Translations under genes and position numbers: made by a program
The notes under the pieces: model-generated
Told to the model about the DNA's origin: nothing
Seen by the model: only the letters and a program-made list of their open reading frames with translations
Database searches by the model: none
In this document: positions 35,596 through 44,461 of the stretch, in pieces
How the letters are laid out: each line of letters opens with the position of its first letter
How positions within the stretch are numbered: the first letter of the stretch is position 1
Source of the DNA: JACCSI01 sp963815285
GTDB taxonomy: Bacteria; Acidobacteriota; Vicinamibacteria; Vicinamibacterales; UBA2999
DNA length: 64,000 bases
Assembly (NCBI GenBank): GCA_963815285.1
Contig: CAWFGB010000004.1
Location: forward strand, 496,001 to 560,000
Direction: 5' to 3'

Positions 35596-35623
35596 TGGGG
35601 TTCGAATCCCCGTCATCCAGCCC
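35596..35623 (+). other. Orphan tRNA T-arm-like sequence
   Basis: TGGGG-TTCGAAT-CCCCG is a perfect tRNA T-stem and loop followed by TCATCCAGCCC, which resembles a 3' acceptor strand. No matching 5' acceptor (TGGATGA), D arm or anticodon arm is found upstream. It is best read as a tRNA 3'-end fragment, such as a leftover attachment site. Confidence 0.45.
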
Positions 35624-35816
35624 AACTCAAATTCAAGGACGCCAACGTCTCGCGGCGCAAGGAATTGTGAGTTCTGTTCTCGAGTGATTTCCCAGACACC
35701 TGAGACTGACAGGCACTCGGGCAGACCGACAACGCCAAGACATGATGTGTTGGCGTTATGCAACCACTGCCAGTCCCAGCCAGGCTTTTCAGCGGTGCGT
35801 CGCACTCTGCTCCTGC

Positions 35817-37034
35817 CTACCGCCTGACGAACTTCTGCGTGCGCCGTCCACCGCCGCCTTCAGAGACGTACAGGTTGCCCTTCGAATCCACGGCCATCGT
35901 GTGCACGCCGATGAACTGCCCGGCGCCCTGACCCATGCCACCAATCCCGGCCATCACGCGGCCCTGCATGCGGTCGATGATCCACACCGTTCCGCTACCG
36001 ACGTCGGACGTGAAGAAGTACGCCTGCGGCTGGTCGATCGAGAACGCGATGTCGTTGGTCCGCAGCCCCTGGTAGGAGAAGCCCTCCGGCTCGATGGGGA
36101 TGGTGCGCTTGAGGGCACCCGTGCGATCGAAGACCTGCACGCGCGCGTTGCCACGATCGCAGGTGTAGACCAGACCGTCCCGCCCGATGATGACGCAGTG
36201 CGGATGGCCACCGCCTTCCGCGGCGAATTGGCTAGGACCGCTGCCGGCCGAACCCCATTGCCGGAGGTATTGCCCCCTGGCGTCGAAGACCACGATACGA
36301 TGGTTGCCGTATCCATCGGCGATGTAGACACTGCCTCGTTCACCGGTGACGGGGTCCGGCTCGGGATCGATGGCGATGTCGGCCGGGCTGTTGAGCAAGG
36401 TCCGGCTGGCGTTCAATCCTGGACTCGTGCAGGTCGGAAAGAACACGTTGGCAGCCGGGTTGGCGGGGGCCTTGCCATCGCACACACCCTTGGTGCCAAT
36501 CTGCAGCAGCAGCGTCCCGTCGTGAGAATACTTCTGCACGATGCCGTCCGAGTTCCCGGCGATCCACACGTTCTCTTCGTAGTCGACGAAGCAGCCGTGC
36601 AGGCTTTCCGGCATGACCTTGGTGCCGCCCCCCGGCGCGAGGTGTGAGGCATCGCCCCAGCTCAGAACGACATTCCCATCGGTGTCGTAGGCGACCACCG
36701 GTGGCGCCGGCACGCTCGAGAGCGCCTCGAAGGTGTGGAGCTTGCCGAGCGCGCTGTTCTGCCAGCCGCGGTTGAGCGTGAAGATGTGATCGTGCGAGTC
36801 GACGCACGTGCCGCCGATCTCGCCGGTCGCCCAGCGGTGAAAGTTGCCCTTGTCGTCCTTGACGGCGGGAAAGGGCTTCGGCCACGCCGGATCAACCTTG
36901 AACTGTGGAACTCCACCCGACGCCGGCTGGCCGCCGTCGGCGACGGCCGTCGGCCTCTCGGGTGAACACGCGGCAAGCAGCGCCACGGTTATGGCCAGAA
37001 CGAGCTGCGAATAGTGGCTGCGTTCAGTTCTCAT
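35817..37034 (-). CDS. NHL-repeat lipoprotein
   Basis: 405 residues from ATG 37034. The N-terminus has a lipoprotein signal peptide with the lipobox LAAC (VLAITVALLAACSPE). Repeats typical of six-bladed NHL propellers follow, for example GSVYIADGYGNHRIVVFDAR, LVYTCDRGNARVQVFDRTG and NLYVSEGGGGRRTQKF. It resembles peptidyl-alpha-hydroxyglycine lyase-like secreted proteins, but no enzyme activity can be assigned. It lies 36 bases downstream of an amidohydrolase lipoprotein gene on the same strand, so the two are probably co-transcribed. Confidence 0.85.
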   Translation of the reverse strand: MRTERSHYSQLVLAITVALLAACSPERPTAVADGGQPASGGVPQFKVDPAWPKPFPAVKDDKGNFHRWATGEIGGTCVDSHDHIFTLNRGWQNSALGKLHTFEALSSVPAPPVVAYDTDGNVVLSWGDASHLAPGGGTKVMPESLHGCFVDYEENVWIAGNSDGIVQKYSHDGTLLLQIGTKGVCDGKAPANPAANVFFPTCTSPGLNASRTLLNSPADIAIDPEPDPVTGERGSVYIADGYGNHRIVVFDARGQYLRQWGSAGSGPSQFAAEGGGHPHCVIIGRDGLVYTCDRGNARVQVFDRTGALKRTIPIEPEGFSYQGLRTNDIAFSIDQPQAYFFTSDVGSGTVWIIDRMQGRVMAGIGGMGQGAGQFIGVHTMAVDSKGNLYVSEGGGGRRTQKFVRR

Positions 37035-37069
37035 GGATGGCACCCCAGCAGATCGACGACACCGCGTTC

Positions 37070-38440
37070 CTACTGTGTCCGGTTGGCTGTCCAACGCCGC
37101 CCCAGTGCGGCGCGATCCAGCTCCTGACCGCGTTGATACACGGCGGCGATCTTTCGCGTGTTCAGGATGTCCTCGAGCGGATTGGCGTCGAGCACCAGGA
37201 AGTCAGCGCTCCTGCCTTCGGCGATGGTGCCCAAGTCGTCCAGATTCAGGACGCGCGCCGCGGCGCTCGTCGCGGCGACGATCACCTGTGCCGGCGTCAT
37301 GCCGCACTGATTCATCCGCTCCAGTTCCAGGTGCTCGGCCCAGCCGTGCCAGGCATTGGGAATGCCGGTGTCGCCGCCCAACGTGATCGTGACGCCTGCT
37401 GCATTCAGCCGGCGGAGGCTCTCGCACATCTTGTCGGCGGTGGCGCGCGCGGCAGCGACGGCCTTGGTGTCGCGATTGTCGAAGCTGCGGCGATACTCAT
37501 CGACGATCGGCGCCGGTAGGGTTTCGGCCAGCAGTTCCACTGACCCGAGCGGCGGCGCGGTCATCGCCGGTCGTGACTGGCCGCCGATGTTCGCGGCGGT
37601 GAACACGCCGCGCTGCTTCATGGCGTTGACGAGTGCGTCGTCCATCACCTCGTCGCGCACCAGGTGCATGAAGCCGTCGATGCCGGCCTCGACCAGTTGG
37701 TGCGCGTCCTTCAGGTAGTAGACGTGCGCGATCGCCATCATCTTCTGTTGGTGCGCTTCCTCGATGATGGGACCAAAAATGTCGGGCGTCAGCTTCTTGA
37801 CCCTGCCACCGCGGTCGTCGACCCAGATCTTGAGCGCGTCCGCGCGCTGGGCCGCCACCTCCCGCGTGCGCACCCGGCCTTCGTCGGCGCTGGTGATGGG
37901 GAACGAGACGTTGGCGATGGACGGAATCCCGGGGCCGCCGTCCGGAGCGGCCATCCCGCGTCCCGCCGTCAGGAGCCGCGCCGCACCGTCCGGCCGCTCT
38001 TCCCGCACCTGGAACGACAGCGGGCCCACATCGGTGCCCGCGCTCAGCACCGCGGCCAGGCCGTAGTAGGCATATCGCTGCAGGTTGTCGACGATGTTGT
38101 CGTGCGTGTAGACCTGCGGGCCAAAGTCGTTGCCGGCGAGCAGGCCGACGTGCATGTGCGTGCTGATGAGCGCCGGCATCACCGTCTTGCCAGCGAGGTC
38201 GACGCGCCTCGCGCCGGCGGGCAGCGCAATCTCGCCCTGTTTGCCGACGTGCGTGATTCGGTCCCCTTCCACCACGAACGCCGCACCGTCGATGGGCGCG
38301 CTGCCATCACCCACGATCAGCCGCGCGCCTTCGAACAGCGCGGTGGCGCCCGACCGCTCGGCGGGCGCCTTGTTCGGGACGGCAGGACCGCCGCAGCCGG
38401 CGGTCATTGTGCAGATCAGCGCGAGTGCACTCCAACGCAT
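37070..38440 (-). CDS. Amidohydrolase-family lipoprotein (imidazolonepropionase-like)
   Basis: 456 residues. A lipobox (TMTAGC) near residue 16 predicts a membrane-anchored exported protein. The composite beta domain (ARLIVGDGSAPIDGAAFVVE) precedes a TIM barrel with the first metal motif STHMHVG. Later comes ALKIWVDD (possible bridging Lys), then HVYYLKDAHQLVEAG and GGDTGIP with the catalytic Asp, and a C-terminal GTIAEGRSADFLVLDANPL. Members hydrolyse cyclic amides or X-Pro dipeptides. First gene of a probable pair with the NHL lipoprotein. Confidence 0.87.
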   Translation of the reverse strand: MRWSALALICTMTAGCGGPAVPNKAPAERSGATALFEGARLIVGDGSAPIDGAAFVVEGDRITHVGKQGEIALPAGARRVDLAGKTVMPALISTHMHVGLLAGNDFGPQVYTHDNIVDNLQRYAYYGLAAVLSAGTDVGPLSFQVREERPDGAARLLTAGRGMAAPDGGPGIPSIANVSFPITSADEGRVRTREVAAQRADALKIWVDDRGGRVKKLTPDIFGPIIEEAHQQKMMAIAHVYYLKDAHQLVEAGIDGFMHLVRDEVMDDALVNAMKQRGVFTAANIGGQSRPAMTAPPLGSVELLAETLPAPIVDEYRRSFDNRDTKAVAAARATADKMCESLRRLNAAGVTITLGGDTGIPNAWHGWAEHLELERMNQCGMTPAQVIVAATSAAARVLNLDDLGTIAEGRSADFLVLDANPLEDILNTRKIAAVYQRGQELDRAALGRRWTANRTQ

Positions 38441-38894
38441 GGTCGCTCACTCCGGTCGCCGCGGCGCCCGTTGCGGCCGTCGGCAGTAAAGGTTCATGCT
38501 CTCGGCGAAGGGTCAGGCCTCGGAGCACTCCCGTGGGACGCGGCTGATGCGCTCCGCGCCATCGATGCGCAACGCGCCGGCACAGCGGCGCGATCCCGGA
38601 CCCGTCCTCAAGACCCAGGTCCGCAATGTTCATCCGTGCCGGTGATTTTATGTCGTGGATACTCGCATCGCCACCGACGACTCGGTCAGAGCGGGCGGAT
38701 CTGCGGTCCGAAGTATGTATACAAACTTCGCTCCTAACCATTTTCTTCGCGTCTGTGAATCGCCACGAACGGTGGACTACCCTGGTAGTGCCGCCCGTTC
38801 CGCGACCATTCTCGCGTCACGACGAAATGGTAAGCGTAGCCGCCGACGCCGACACTCCTGCGAAATGAATCCACCCCTCTCTAAATGATCGCCC
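38441..38894. other. Intergenic region, divergent amidohydrolase / kinase relic
   Basis: About 450 bp with no supported gene. Several short plus-strand ORFs have no recognisable domain or ribosome binding site. The two flanking genes diverge, so both promoters should lie here; only the -10 element at 38895 is clear. Confidence 0.4.
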
Positions 38895-38900
38895 TATAAT
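38895..38900 (+). promoter_or_regulatory. Consensus -10 element TATAAT
   Basis: A perfect TATAAT lies only 8 bases before GTG 38909, placing the predicted transcription start on or next to the start codon, so the mRNA would be leaderless. No clear -35 box is seen. The downstream gene is a kinase relic, so the promoter may survive without a useful product. Confidence 0.5.
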
Positions 38901-38908
38901 CGCCGAGC

Positions 38909-39509
38909 GTGAATCGGTCAGCGCATTTCACCAATGGAGCTCGCCTTGGCGGCTACGAGATTCTGTCGATGCTGGGCGCCGGAGGCATGGGAGAGGTCTA
39001 CCGCGCGCGCGATGAGAAGCTCGGTCGTGACGTCGCGATCAAGATTCTTTCCGATCCTCTGACGACCGACGCCCGACATCTCGCGCGTTTCGAGCGCGAG
39101 GCACGGATTCTGGCCTCCCTCAATCATCCGCACATCGGGGCAATCTACGGCTCGATCGAGTCGGATGGTGTGTGGGCCCTGGTGCTCGAAATTGTTGAAG
39201 GTCAGACGCTCGCCGAGCGGCTGCCACCAGCGTTGCCGCGCGCGTCGTTGCCAAGGACCAGGGGATTGGCGGTCGAGGACGCGCTGCGGTCCAGACGGGC
39301 GCCGTCTGGCCGTCGCGACAATCATCGGCAGCTTCGACAACTCGCTTTCGATTGTCGAGCTCGAAGGCATCGGCAGCGTACGGAAACTTACCGACTTGCC
39401 CAGCGATATCAGACCACGTGGCCTGACCTGGAATCGCGACGGGGCCTCTCTGACGGTTGGTATCGTGCGGGCTACAGGAGACATCTTTCTCGCGGAGCGA
39501 ACGCGATAG
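38909..39509 (+). pseudogene. Internally deleted Ser/Thr kinase-propeller gene
   Basis: The first 105 codons encode the start of a Hanks-type kinase: YEILSMLGAGGMGEVYRARD, VAIKIL with the ATP-binding Lys, and LVLEIVEGQTLAERL. From about 39285, in another frame, comes the last blade of a TolB/WD40-like propeller: DGRRLAVATIIGSFDNS, then RGLTWNRDGASLTVG and FLAERTR. The catalytic loop, DFG, activation segment, membrane segment and most of the propeller, roughly 600-700 codons, are missing. Both ends being present shows an internal deletion, not truncation. The junction lies at about 39225-39290. Confidence 0.8.
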
Positions 39510-39641
39510 GCTAAACCCTCTTCACGAGCCGGAGGTGGTGCCAGTTCGCTGTGTTGCCTCAGCGTCCGTTAGCCCGGAAGCTAGCACCGGAGGTACTGGC
39601 TGCCAAGGAACACAGCGAAGTCGCCGCTGGCTGTTCGGCAA

Positions 39642-39678
39642 CATGGGGTATCGGGCGGTGCTGCCCAATACCCCCATG
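39642..39678 (-). terminator. Strong hairpin, probable terminator
   Basis: CATGGGGTATCGGGC, a 6-base loop, then GCCCAATACCCCCATG forms a 15-bp stem with one mismatch and a bulge. It lies 33 bases past the stop of the minus-strand gene at 39711 and also after the kinase relic. There is no U-tract, so it may act as a processing or Rho-assisted terminator. Confidence 0.5.
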
Positions 39679-39710
39679 GTTGTTGCGTTGTCGGTCGTCT
39701 AGGTTTGGGC

Positions 39711-40214
39711 CTAGAACGTGAACGTCCGAGTGAGCGTGCCGAGGACAGTGCCCGGTGGTTGTTCGATGGTCAAGGTGAGAGTCGAAACACTGGCCCCACC
39801 GATGCTTACGTTCCAGTTGGGATTCGAACAACCCGCCTCCGCTGCCGTTGGAACCGGCACCACGGCGGTTGCGCTGACGGTGAAGTTGAGCGTCCCATTC
39901 TTTAGCTCGGATGCTGGGACCGTCACCGAAGCGGATGCGACGAAATCCACTGGATTCTGTCCCGGAACGATGTTCGCTGGATTACCTGGAGCCGCGCAGA
40001 AGGGCTGCGCCGTCCCCGTGAGGCTGACAGTGATTACGACGTCGTCGTTGCCGAGGCCCGCGAGCGCCCCAGAACAAGTTCCCGTAGTTCCGCCGGCACC
40101 GCACTGGGGCGATCCCCGCTTGTAGTGGGGACTGGCTCCGAGGACTGCTGCCACGGAGACGCTGACAACGATCAGCGTCAGGAAGGTCCGAGTTGGGTAG
40201 ATTCGTGTGGACAT
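39711..40214 (-). CDS. Secreted hypothetical protein, 167 aa
   Basis: The signal peptide (TRTFLTLIVVSVSVAAVLGA) is clear. The mature part contains four Cys (SPQCGAGGTTGTCSGALAGL, QPFCAAPGNP and EAGCSNPNW) and beta-strand patterns ending in TLTLTIEQPPGTVLGTLTR. I do not recognise a family; it looks like a small secreted beta-sandwich with two possible disulfides. A strong hairpin follows the stop. It is transcribed convergently with the kinase relic. Confidence 0.65.
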   Translation of the reverse strand: MSTRIYPTRTFLTLIVVSVSVAAVLGASPHYKRGSPQCGAGGTTGTCSGALAGLGNDDVVITVSLTGTAQPFCAAPGNPANIVPGQNPVDFVASASVTVPASELKNGTLNFTVSATAVVPVPTAAEAGCSNPNWNVSIGGASVSTLTLTIEQPPGTVLGTLTRTFTF

Positions 40215-40864
40215 GCTCCCTCCCGGTCTCTCCGAATGACCCGGTAACGCCGGGCCGCGTCGGGCGACTTCCGGCTTCTAGAGAGTCACGTGAGTTCTCG
40301 CTGCCCGCAGTGTTGCCAGTGAAACAACCGTCAGCAGCGTCGTCCACAATCGTCGGATCGATGCTATCAAGTCATCGTTCGGCCTCTCTCTAGCGGTCGC
40401 GAAATCTATCCCTGGCTCACCCCACCCCGAAGTCGCAGGACCTCGAGCGGGTCGCGCGGTTTCGGTCAGTAGCAGCAACGCAGGTTCGATCTCACCCAGC
40501 CGCCTTTGACCCTCTGTGCGCTCCCGGGGTTCGTTACTACACGATACGGAGGGTTCGAGGCGTCCGTTCCGGCGACCACTGCATCGGCTCCCAGCCCTTG
40601 TCCCGCAGACTTCGCTTCAAGGATCGCTTCCGGCCGTGAAGCCTTCAGCAACCCAGCCGCAAGTCACAACTCGACGCCAACGGGGCCGTTTTGAAAAGGC
40701 TTGCATTGACGGTGCCGCTGCGTAGACTGAAGCGCGAACCGACCGTTACCTGGGAAGGCGGTTCGATCCACTCACGGCGTTGTCCCGGGTTGCCCGGTGG
40801 CTGCATCTCCTGCAGTCACGTTTCGTTTCGGTTGTCTCGGTCACCCAGAAACAAGGAGGGAGAC
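40215..40864. other. 650-bp intergenic region upstream of the frd cluster
   Basis: No gene can be supported here. Short ORFs on both strands lack ribosome binding sites and recognisable motifs. The stretch just before 40865 carries a strong Shine-Dalgarno (AAGGAGGGAGAC) for the small gene there, and the frd promoter should lie within this region, but I see no clear -35/-10 pair. Confidence 0.35.
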
Positions 40865-41089
40865 GTGGACACCAGCGGCAGCTTCAAGGGTCAGCCTGCA
40901 CCCTGCGGACGAATTGTCGACGGCGAGAACTTCCACGATCAGGACGCGGAGATAGTTGTCACTCGGGAGACGGACTTCTCGTGCGGGTGCCGGAGCATCC
41001 AGCACGAGTACCACGACGGCACGGTGAGCCGGCGGGTGATCCGCCACGACGGCGTCGTGCTCGTCGACGAAATGTTCGCGGCCGAGTAG
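40865..41089 (+). CDS. Small conserved-looking protein, 74 aa, upstream of frdA
   Basis: GTG 40865 follows a strong Shine-Dalgarno. The product has VVTRETDFSCGCRSIQHEYH and SRRVIRHDGVVLVDEMFAAE, with a Cys-x-Cys pair and further His/Cys that could bind a metal. There is no signal peptide or membrane segment. It lies 19 bases before frdA on the same strand, so it is probably the first gene of that operon. I do not recognise a family. A role in metal or flavin supply to the reductase is speculation. Confidence 0.6.
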   Translation: MDTSGSFKGQPAPCGRIVDGENFHDQDAEIVVTRETDFSCGCRSIQHEYHDGTVSRRVIRHDGVVLVDEMFAAE

Positions 41090-41108
41090 GGCCGCGGGGA
41101 GGCGGAGC

Positions 41109-42911
41109 GTGGTCCCGACTCATGACGTGGTACTCGTGGGTGGCGGGGGCGCGGGCTTGCGTGCAGCGATTGCCATCGCTGAGACGAATCCGCACCTCAA
41201 AGTGGCTGTCGTTTCCAAGGTGTACCCGATGCGCAGTCATACGGTTTCGGCCGAAGGTGGCGCGGCCGGTGTCGTCCGCTCCGACGACAGCCTCGACCAG
41301 CACGCCTACGACAGCATCTCGGGCGGCGACTGGCTGTGCGACCAGGACGCGGTCGAAGCGTTCGTGCGCGAAGCGCCGCAGGAGCTGCTACGTCTCGAGC
41401 ATTGGGGCTGCCCGTGGAGCCGCGAACCGGACGGCCGCATCGCGGTACGCCCGTTCGGCGGCATGAAACAGATGCGCACGTGGTTTGCAGCCGACAAGAC
41501 CGGCTTCCACATGCTGCATACGCTCTTCCAGACCTCCCTGAAGTACACGAGCGTCGTGCGTTATGACGAATGGTTCGTGACGCGGCTCCTGGTCGAGGAC
41601 GGTCGTGTCCACGGCGTCGTCGCGCTCGAGCTCATGTCGGGGCGCATCGAAGCGATCACGGCCGGCGCCGTGATCCTGTGCACGGGCGGCTGCGGGCGCG
41701 TGTTTCCGTTCACGACCAACGCAAGCATCAAGACCGGCGACGGCATGGCGCTGGCCTATCGTGCCGGCGCGCCGCTGAAGGACATGGAGTTCGTCCAGTA
41801 CCATCCGACCGGCCTCCCCTTCACCGGCATCCTGATCACCGAGGCAGCGCGCGCCGAAGGCGGGTACTTGATCAACAAGGACGGCTATCGCTACCTCCAG
41901 GACTATCAGCTCGGCACACCCGAGCCCAAGCCGGTGTTGCGGTCAATGGAGCTGGGCCCGCGCGATCGGCTGTCGCAGGCCTTCATCAAGGAGCAGGAGA
42001 AAGGGCGCACGGTCGATACGCCGTACGGACCGGTCGTCCACCTCGATCTCCGGCACCTCGGCGAGCGCGTCATCGACGCGAAGATCCCGTTCGTCCGCGA
42101 GTTGTGCCGCAAGTACCAGAACCTCGATCCGGTCAAGGATTTGATCCCGGTGCGTCCCGTCGTCCACTACATGATGGGCGGCGTACATACCGACATCAAT
42201 GGGGCGACTCCGCTGCCGGGGCTGTACGCCGCCGGTGAAGTCGCCTGCGTCAGCATCAACGGGGCCAACCGGCTCGGTTCGAACTCGCTGCCAGAGTTGC
42301 TCGTGTTCGGCGCCCGCGCCGGCCGCGCTGCCGCGGAGTACGCCTCGAGTCGAGCGGACGTGCCGGCCGGTGTTCTTGCGCAGGCGGCCGACGAGCGACG
42401 ACGCCTCGAGCAGGAGATCCTCCACAAAAGCGGAGGCCGCGAGCGCATTGCCGACGTCCGGCTCGAGATGCAGAAGACGCTTGAAGAATGCGCGGGCATC
42501 TACCGCACGGGGCGTGCGCTGGCCGCAGGACTCGGCCGGCTGGCACGCCTGCAGGAGCGCGCCGTCGATCTCGCGCTGGAGGATCACAGTCGCACTTTCA
42601 ACACCGAACGGCTCGCCGCACTGGAGCTGACGTTCATGCTCGACGTCGCGGAAGCCATCGTGCAGTCCGCGTATCGCCGTGAGGAATCGCGGGGCGCGCA
42701 TCAGCGCAGCGACTTCCCGGCGCGCGATGACATTCGTTTCCTGACTCACTCGTTGATCTCGCGCCGGCCCGATGGTTCGTGCGCGGTCGAGTATCTGCCG
42801 GTGACCATCACCCGCTGGCCGCCCGCCGAGCGGGTTTACGGGGAGGCTGCTGCACATGCCGGAACGCATAACGTTGCAGGTGTCGCGATATCGTCCGGAG
42901 CAGGAGTCTGA
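41109..42911 (+). CDS. frdA: Fumarate reductase / succinate dehydrogenase flavoprotein subunit
   Basis: 600 residues, close to E. coli FrdA. The FAD dinucleotide motif is VGGGGAGLRAA (10-20). The covalent-flavin His44 is in MRSHTVSAEGG. Substrate-site residues appear in YHPTGLPFTGILITEAAR, in VYLDLRHLG-like VHLDLRHLGERV and in NGANRLGSNSLPEL. It interconverts succinate and fumarate. Start GTG 41109 gives MVPTHDVVLVGGGG. The last 56 bases overlap frdB. With FrdC/FrdD-type anchors the complex is a heme-free-type quinol:fumarate reductase, which can also run as succinate dehydrogenase. Confidence 0.94.
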   Translation: MVPTHDVVLVGGGGAGLRAAIAIAETNPHLKVAVVSKVYPMRSHTVSAEGGAAGVVRSDDSLDQHAYDSISGGDWLCDQDAVEAFVREAPQELLRLEHWGCPWSREPDGRIAVRPFGGMKQMRTWFAADKTGFHMLHTLFQTSLKYTSVVRYDEWFVTRLLVEDGRVHGVVALELMSGRIEAITAGAVILCTGGCGRVFPFTTNASIKTGDGMALAYRAGAPLKDMEFVQYHPTGLPFTGILITEAARAEGGYLINKDGYRYLQDYQLGTPEPKPVLRSMELGPRDRLSQAFIKEQEKGRTVDTPYGPVVHLDLRHLGERVIDAKIPFVRELCRKYQNLDPVKDLIPVRPVVHYMMGGVHTDINGATPLPGLYAAGEVACVSINGANRLGSNSLPELLVFGARAGRAAAEYASSRADVPAGVLAQAADERRRLEQEILHKSGGRERIADVRLEMQKTLEECAGIYRTGRALAAGLGRLARLQERAVDLALEDHSRTFNTERLAALELTFMLDVAEAIVQSAYRREESRGAHQRSDFPARDDIRFLTHSLISRRPDGSCAVEYLPVTITRWPPAERVYGEAAAHAGTHNVAGVAISSGAGV

Positions 42912-43596
42912 CGCGACCGTTGACGAGTACGAGGTCCCGTATTCGCGCGACTGGGTCGTGCTCGACGCGCTGAACCATGTCAAGGATGGCGTGGACGGGA
43001 CGCTGTCCTATCGCTGGTCGTGCCGCATGGGCATCTGCGGAAGCTGCGGCATGACCGTCAACGGTGAACCAAAGCTGACCTGCGCCACCTTCCTTGCGGA
43101 TTACGCGCCCGGTCCCGTCCGTGTCGAGCCGCTACGCAACTTTCCCGTGATTCGCGATCTGGTCGTCGATCTGGGTGACTTCATGCAGAAGCTGGTGCGC
43201 GTGAAGCCATGGATCGTCCGCGCCGTCGAAAAGAAGGTGGAGGAGGGGGAGTATCTTCAGACGCCAGAGGAGCTCGACGAGTACAAGGCGTACAGCATGT
43301 GCATTAACTGCATGCTCTGCTACTCGGCGTGCCCGGTCTATGGTCTCGACCCGCTGTTTATCGGGCCTGCCGCGATTGCCCTGGCGCAACGCTACAACCT
43401 CGACAGCCGTGACGAGGGCGCCGGCGAACGCATGGAAGTTCTGTCGGAGCACGAGGGTATCTGGGGATGCACGTTCGTCGGTGAGTGCACACGCGTCTGC
43501 CCCAAGAATGTCGATCCTGCCGGCGCGATTCAGCGCTACAAGCTCAGTGCCGCACTCGAGTCCGTAAAGTCCTTCTTCCTACCGCGAGGGGCGTGA
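42856..43596 (+). CDS. frdB: Fumarate reductase iron-sulfur subunit
   Basis: 246 residues. The [2Fe-2S] cluster is bound by Cys56, Cys61, Cys64 and Cys76 (WSCRMGICGSCG...LTC). The [4Fe-4S] motif is MCINCMLCYSACP and the [3Fe-4S] motif is CTFVGECTRVCPKNVDP. It wires the flavin of FrdA to the quinone site in FrdC/FrdD. It overlaps the end of frdA by 56 bases, unusually long, and shares one base with frdC (TGATG). Confidence 0.94.
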   Translation: MPERITLQVSRYRPEQESDATVDEYEVPYSRDWVVLDALNHVKDGVDGTLSYRWSCRMGICGSCGMTVNGEPKLTCATFLADYAPGPVRVEPLRNFPVIRDLVVDLGDFMQKLVRVKPWIVRAVEKKVEEGEYLQTPEELDEYKAYSMCINCMLCYSACPVYGLDPLFIGPAAIALAQRYNLDSRDEGAGERMEVLSEHEGIWGCTFVGECTRVCPKNVDPAGAIQRYKLSAALESVKSFFLPRGA

Positions 43597-44015
43597 TGGC
43601 CCAGCATGCTGTCGAGTACACCGATTACCATCCGCGCTGGCTGCGGCGGCGCGTGTCCACATACTGGTGGCTGACCCGCCGCTCGTACTTTGCCTTCATC
43701 CTGCGCGAGATCAGCAGCGTCTTCGTCGCCTGGTCGGTGGTCTACCTGCTGATGATCGTGCGCGCCATCAGTACCGGCGAGGTGGCGTTTCGCGAGCTGC
43801 TGGCGTGGAGCGCGCAGCCGCTGGTGCTGGCCCTGAACGTCATCAGCCTCGTCCTGGTCACGTTCCACGCCATCACCTGGTTCAACCTGGCGCCGCAGGC
43901 GATGGTCGTGCACATAGGGCGCAGGAAGGTACCTGGGTTTTGGATTGCTGCGTCGAACTACGCGGCGTGGGCGGCCGTGTCAGCCGTCGCCGCGTGGATG
44001 CTTCTTGGAAACTGA
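43596..44015 (+). CDS. frdC: Fumarate reductase membrane anchor subunit C
   Basis: 139 residues with three membrane helices at about 38-55, 70-95 and 115-135. STYWWLTRRSYFAFILREIS and FHAITWFNLAPQAMVV are patterns of FrdC. ATG 43596 is chosen because it overlaps the frdB stop and starts MAQHAVEYTDYHPRWLRRR; a longer frame begins inside frdB. With FrdD it anchors the complex in the cytoplasmic membrane and forms the quinone site. Confidence 0.88.
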   Translation: MAQHAVEYTDYHPRWLRRRVSTYWWLTRRSYFAFILREISSVFVAWSVVYLLMIVRAISTGEVAFRELLAWSAQPLVLALNVISLVLVTFHAITWFNLAPQAMVVHIGRRKVPGFWIAASNYAAWAAVSAVAAWMLLGN

Positions 44016-44017
44016 CC

Positions 44018-44374
44018 ATGATCAAGCGAAGCGCCGAACCGTTCTTGTGGTTGCTTTTCAGCGCGGGCGGCGTCGCGGCCGCCTTCGTCTTCCCGATCCT
44101 GCTGCTGCTCTTCGGCGTTGCGTTTCCTCTCGGGTGGCTGCCGATGCCTGACTACGGCCAGTTGCGCAGCGTGTTCGGCCACCCGCTCACCAGAATCGCC
44201 CTGCTCGCCGTGTGCGTGCTCTCCTTGCTTCACGCCGCCCATCGCTTTCGCTACACGCTCTACGATGGCTTGCAGATCAAGCACCTCAACGAAGTGATCG
44301 CCCTGGCCTGTTACGGCGGGGCGATCGTGGGCTCGATCGCCGCCGCCTACCTGCTCGCGACGTTCGGAGCGTGA
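44018..44374 (+). CDS. frdD: Fumarate reductase membrane anchor subunit D
   Basis: 118 residues with three membrane helices (FLWLLFSAGGVAAAFVFPIL, RIALLAVCVLSLLHAAH and CYGGAIVGSIAAAYLLATF). The start KRSAEPFLWLLFSAGG matches the KRSDEPVFWGLFGAGG beginning of E. coli FrdD. It starts 2 bases after the frdC stop and ends the operon. Confidence 0.9.
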   Translation: MIKRSAEPFLWLLFSAGGVAAAFVFPILLLLFGVAFPLGWLPMPDYGQLRSVFGHPLTRIALLAVCVLSLLHAAHRFRYTLYDGLQIKHLNEVIALACYGGAIVGSIAAAYLLATFGA

Positions 44375-44461
44375 GGGCCCGTGAGACCGTTGTCGTTCTC
44401 GCCGAACCTCGCCAGGAGACCCGACCAAGAGCGCGTAGCGGAACCGTGCCCGCCGACTGCC

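Noticed and set aside
40466..40725. Short ORFs on both strands before the frd cluster
   Set aside because: No ribosome binding site, no recognised motif and conflicting frames; treated as non-coding.
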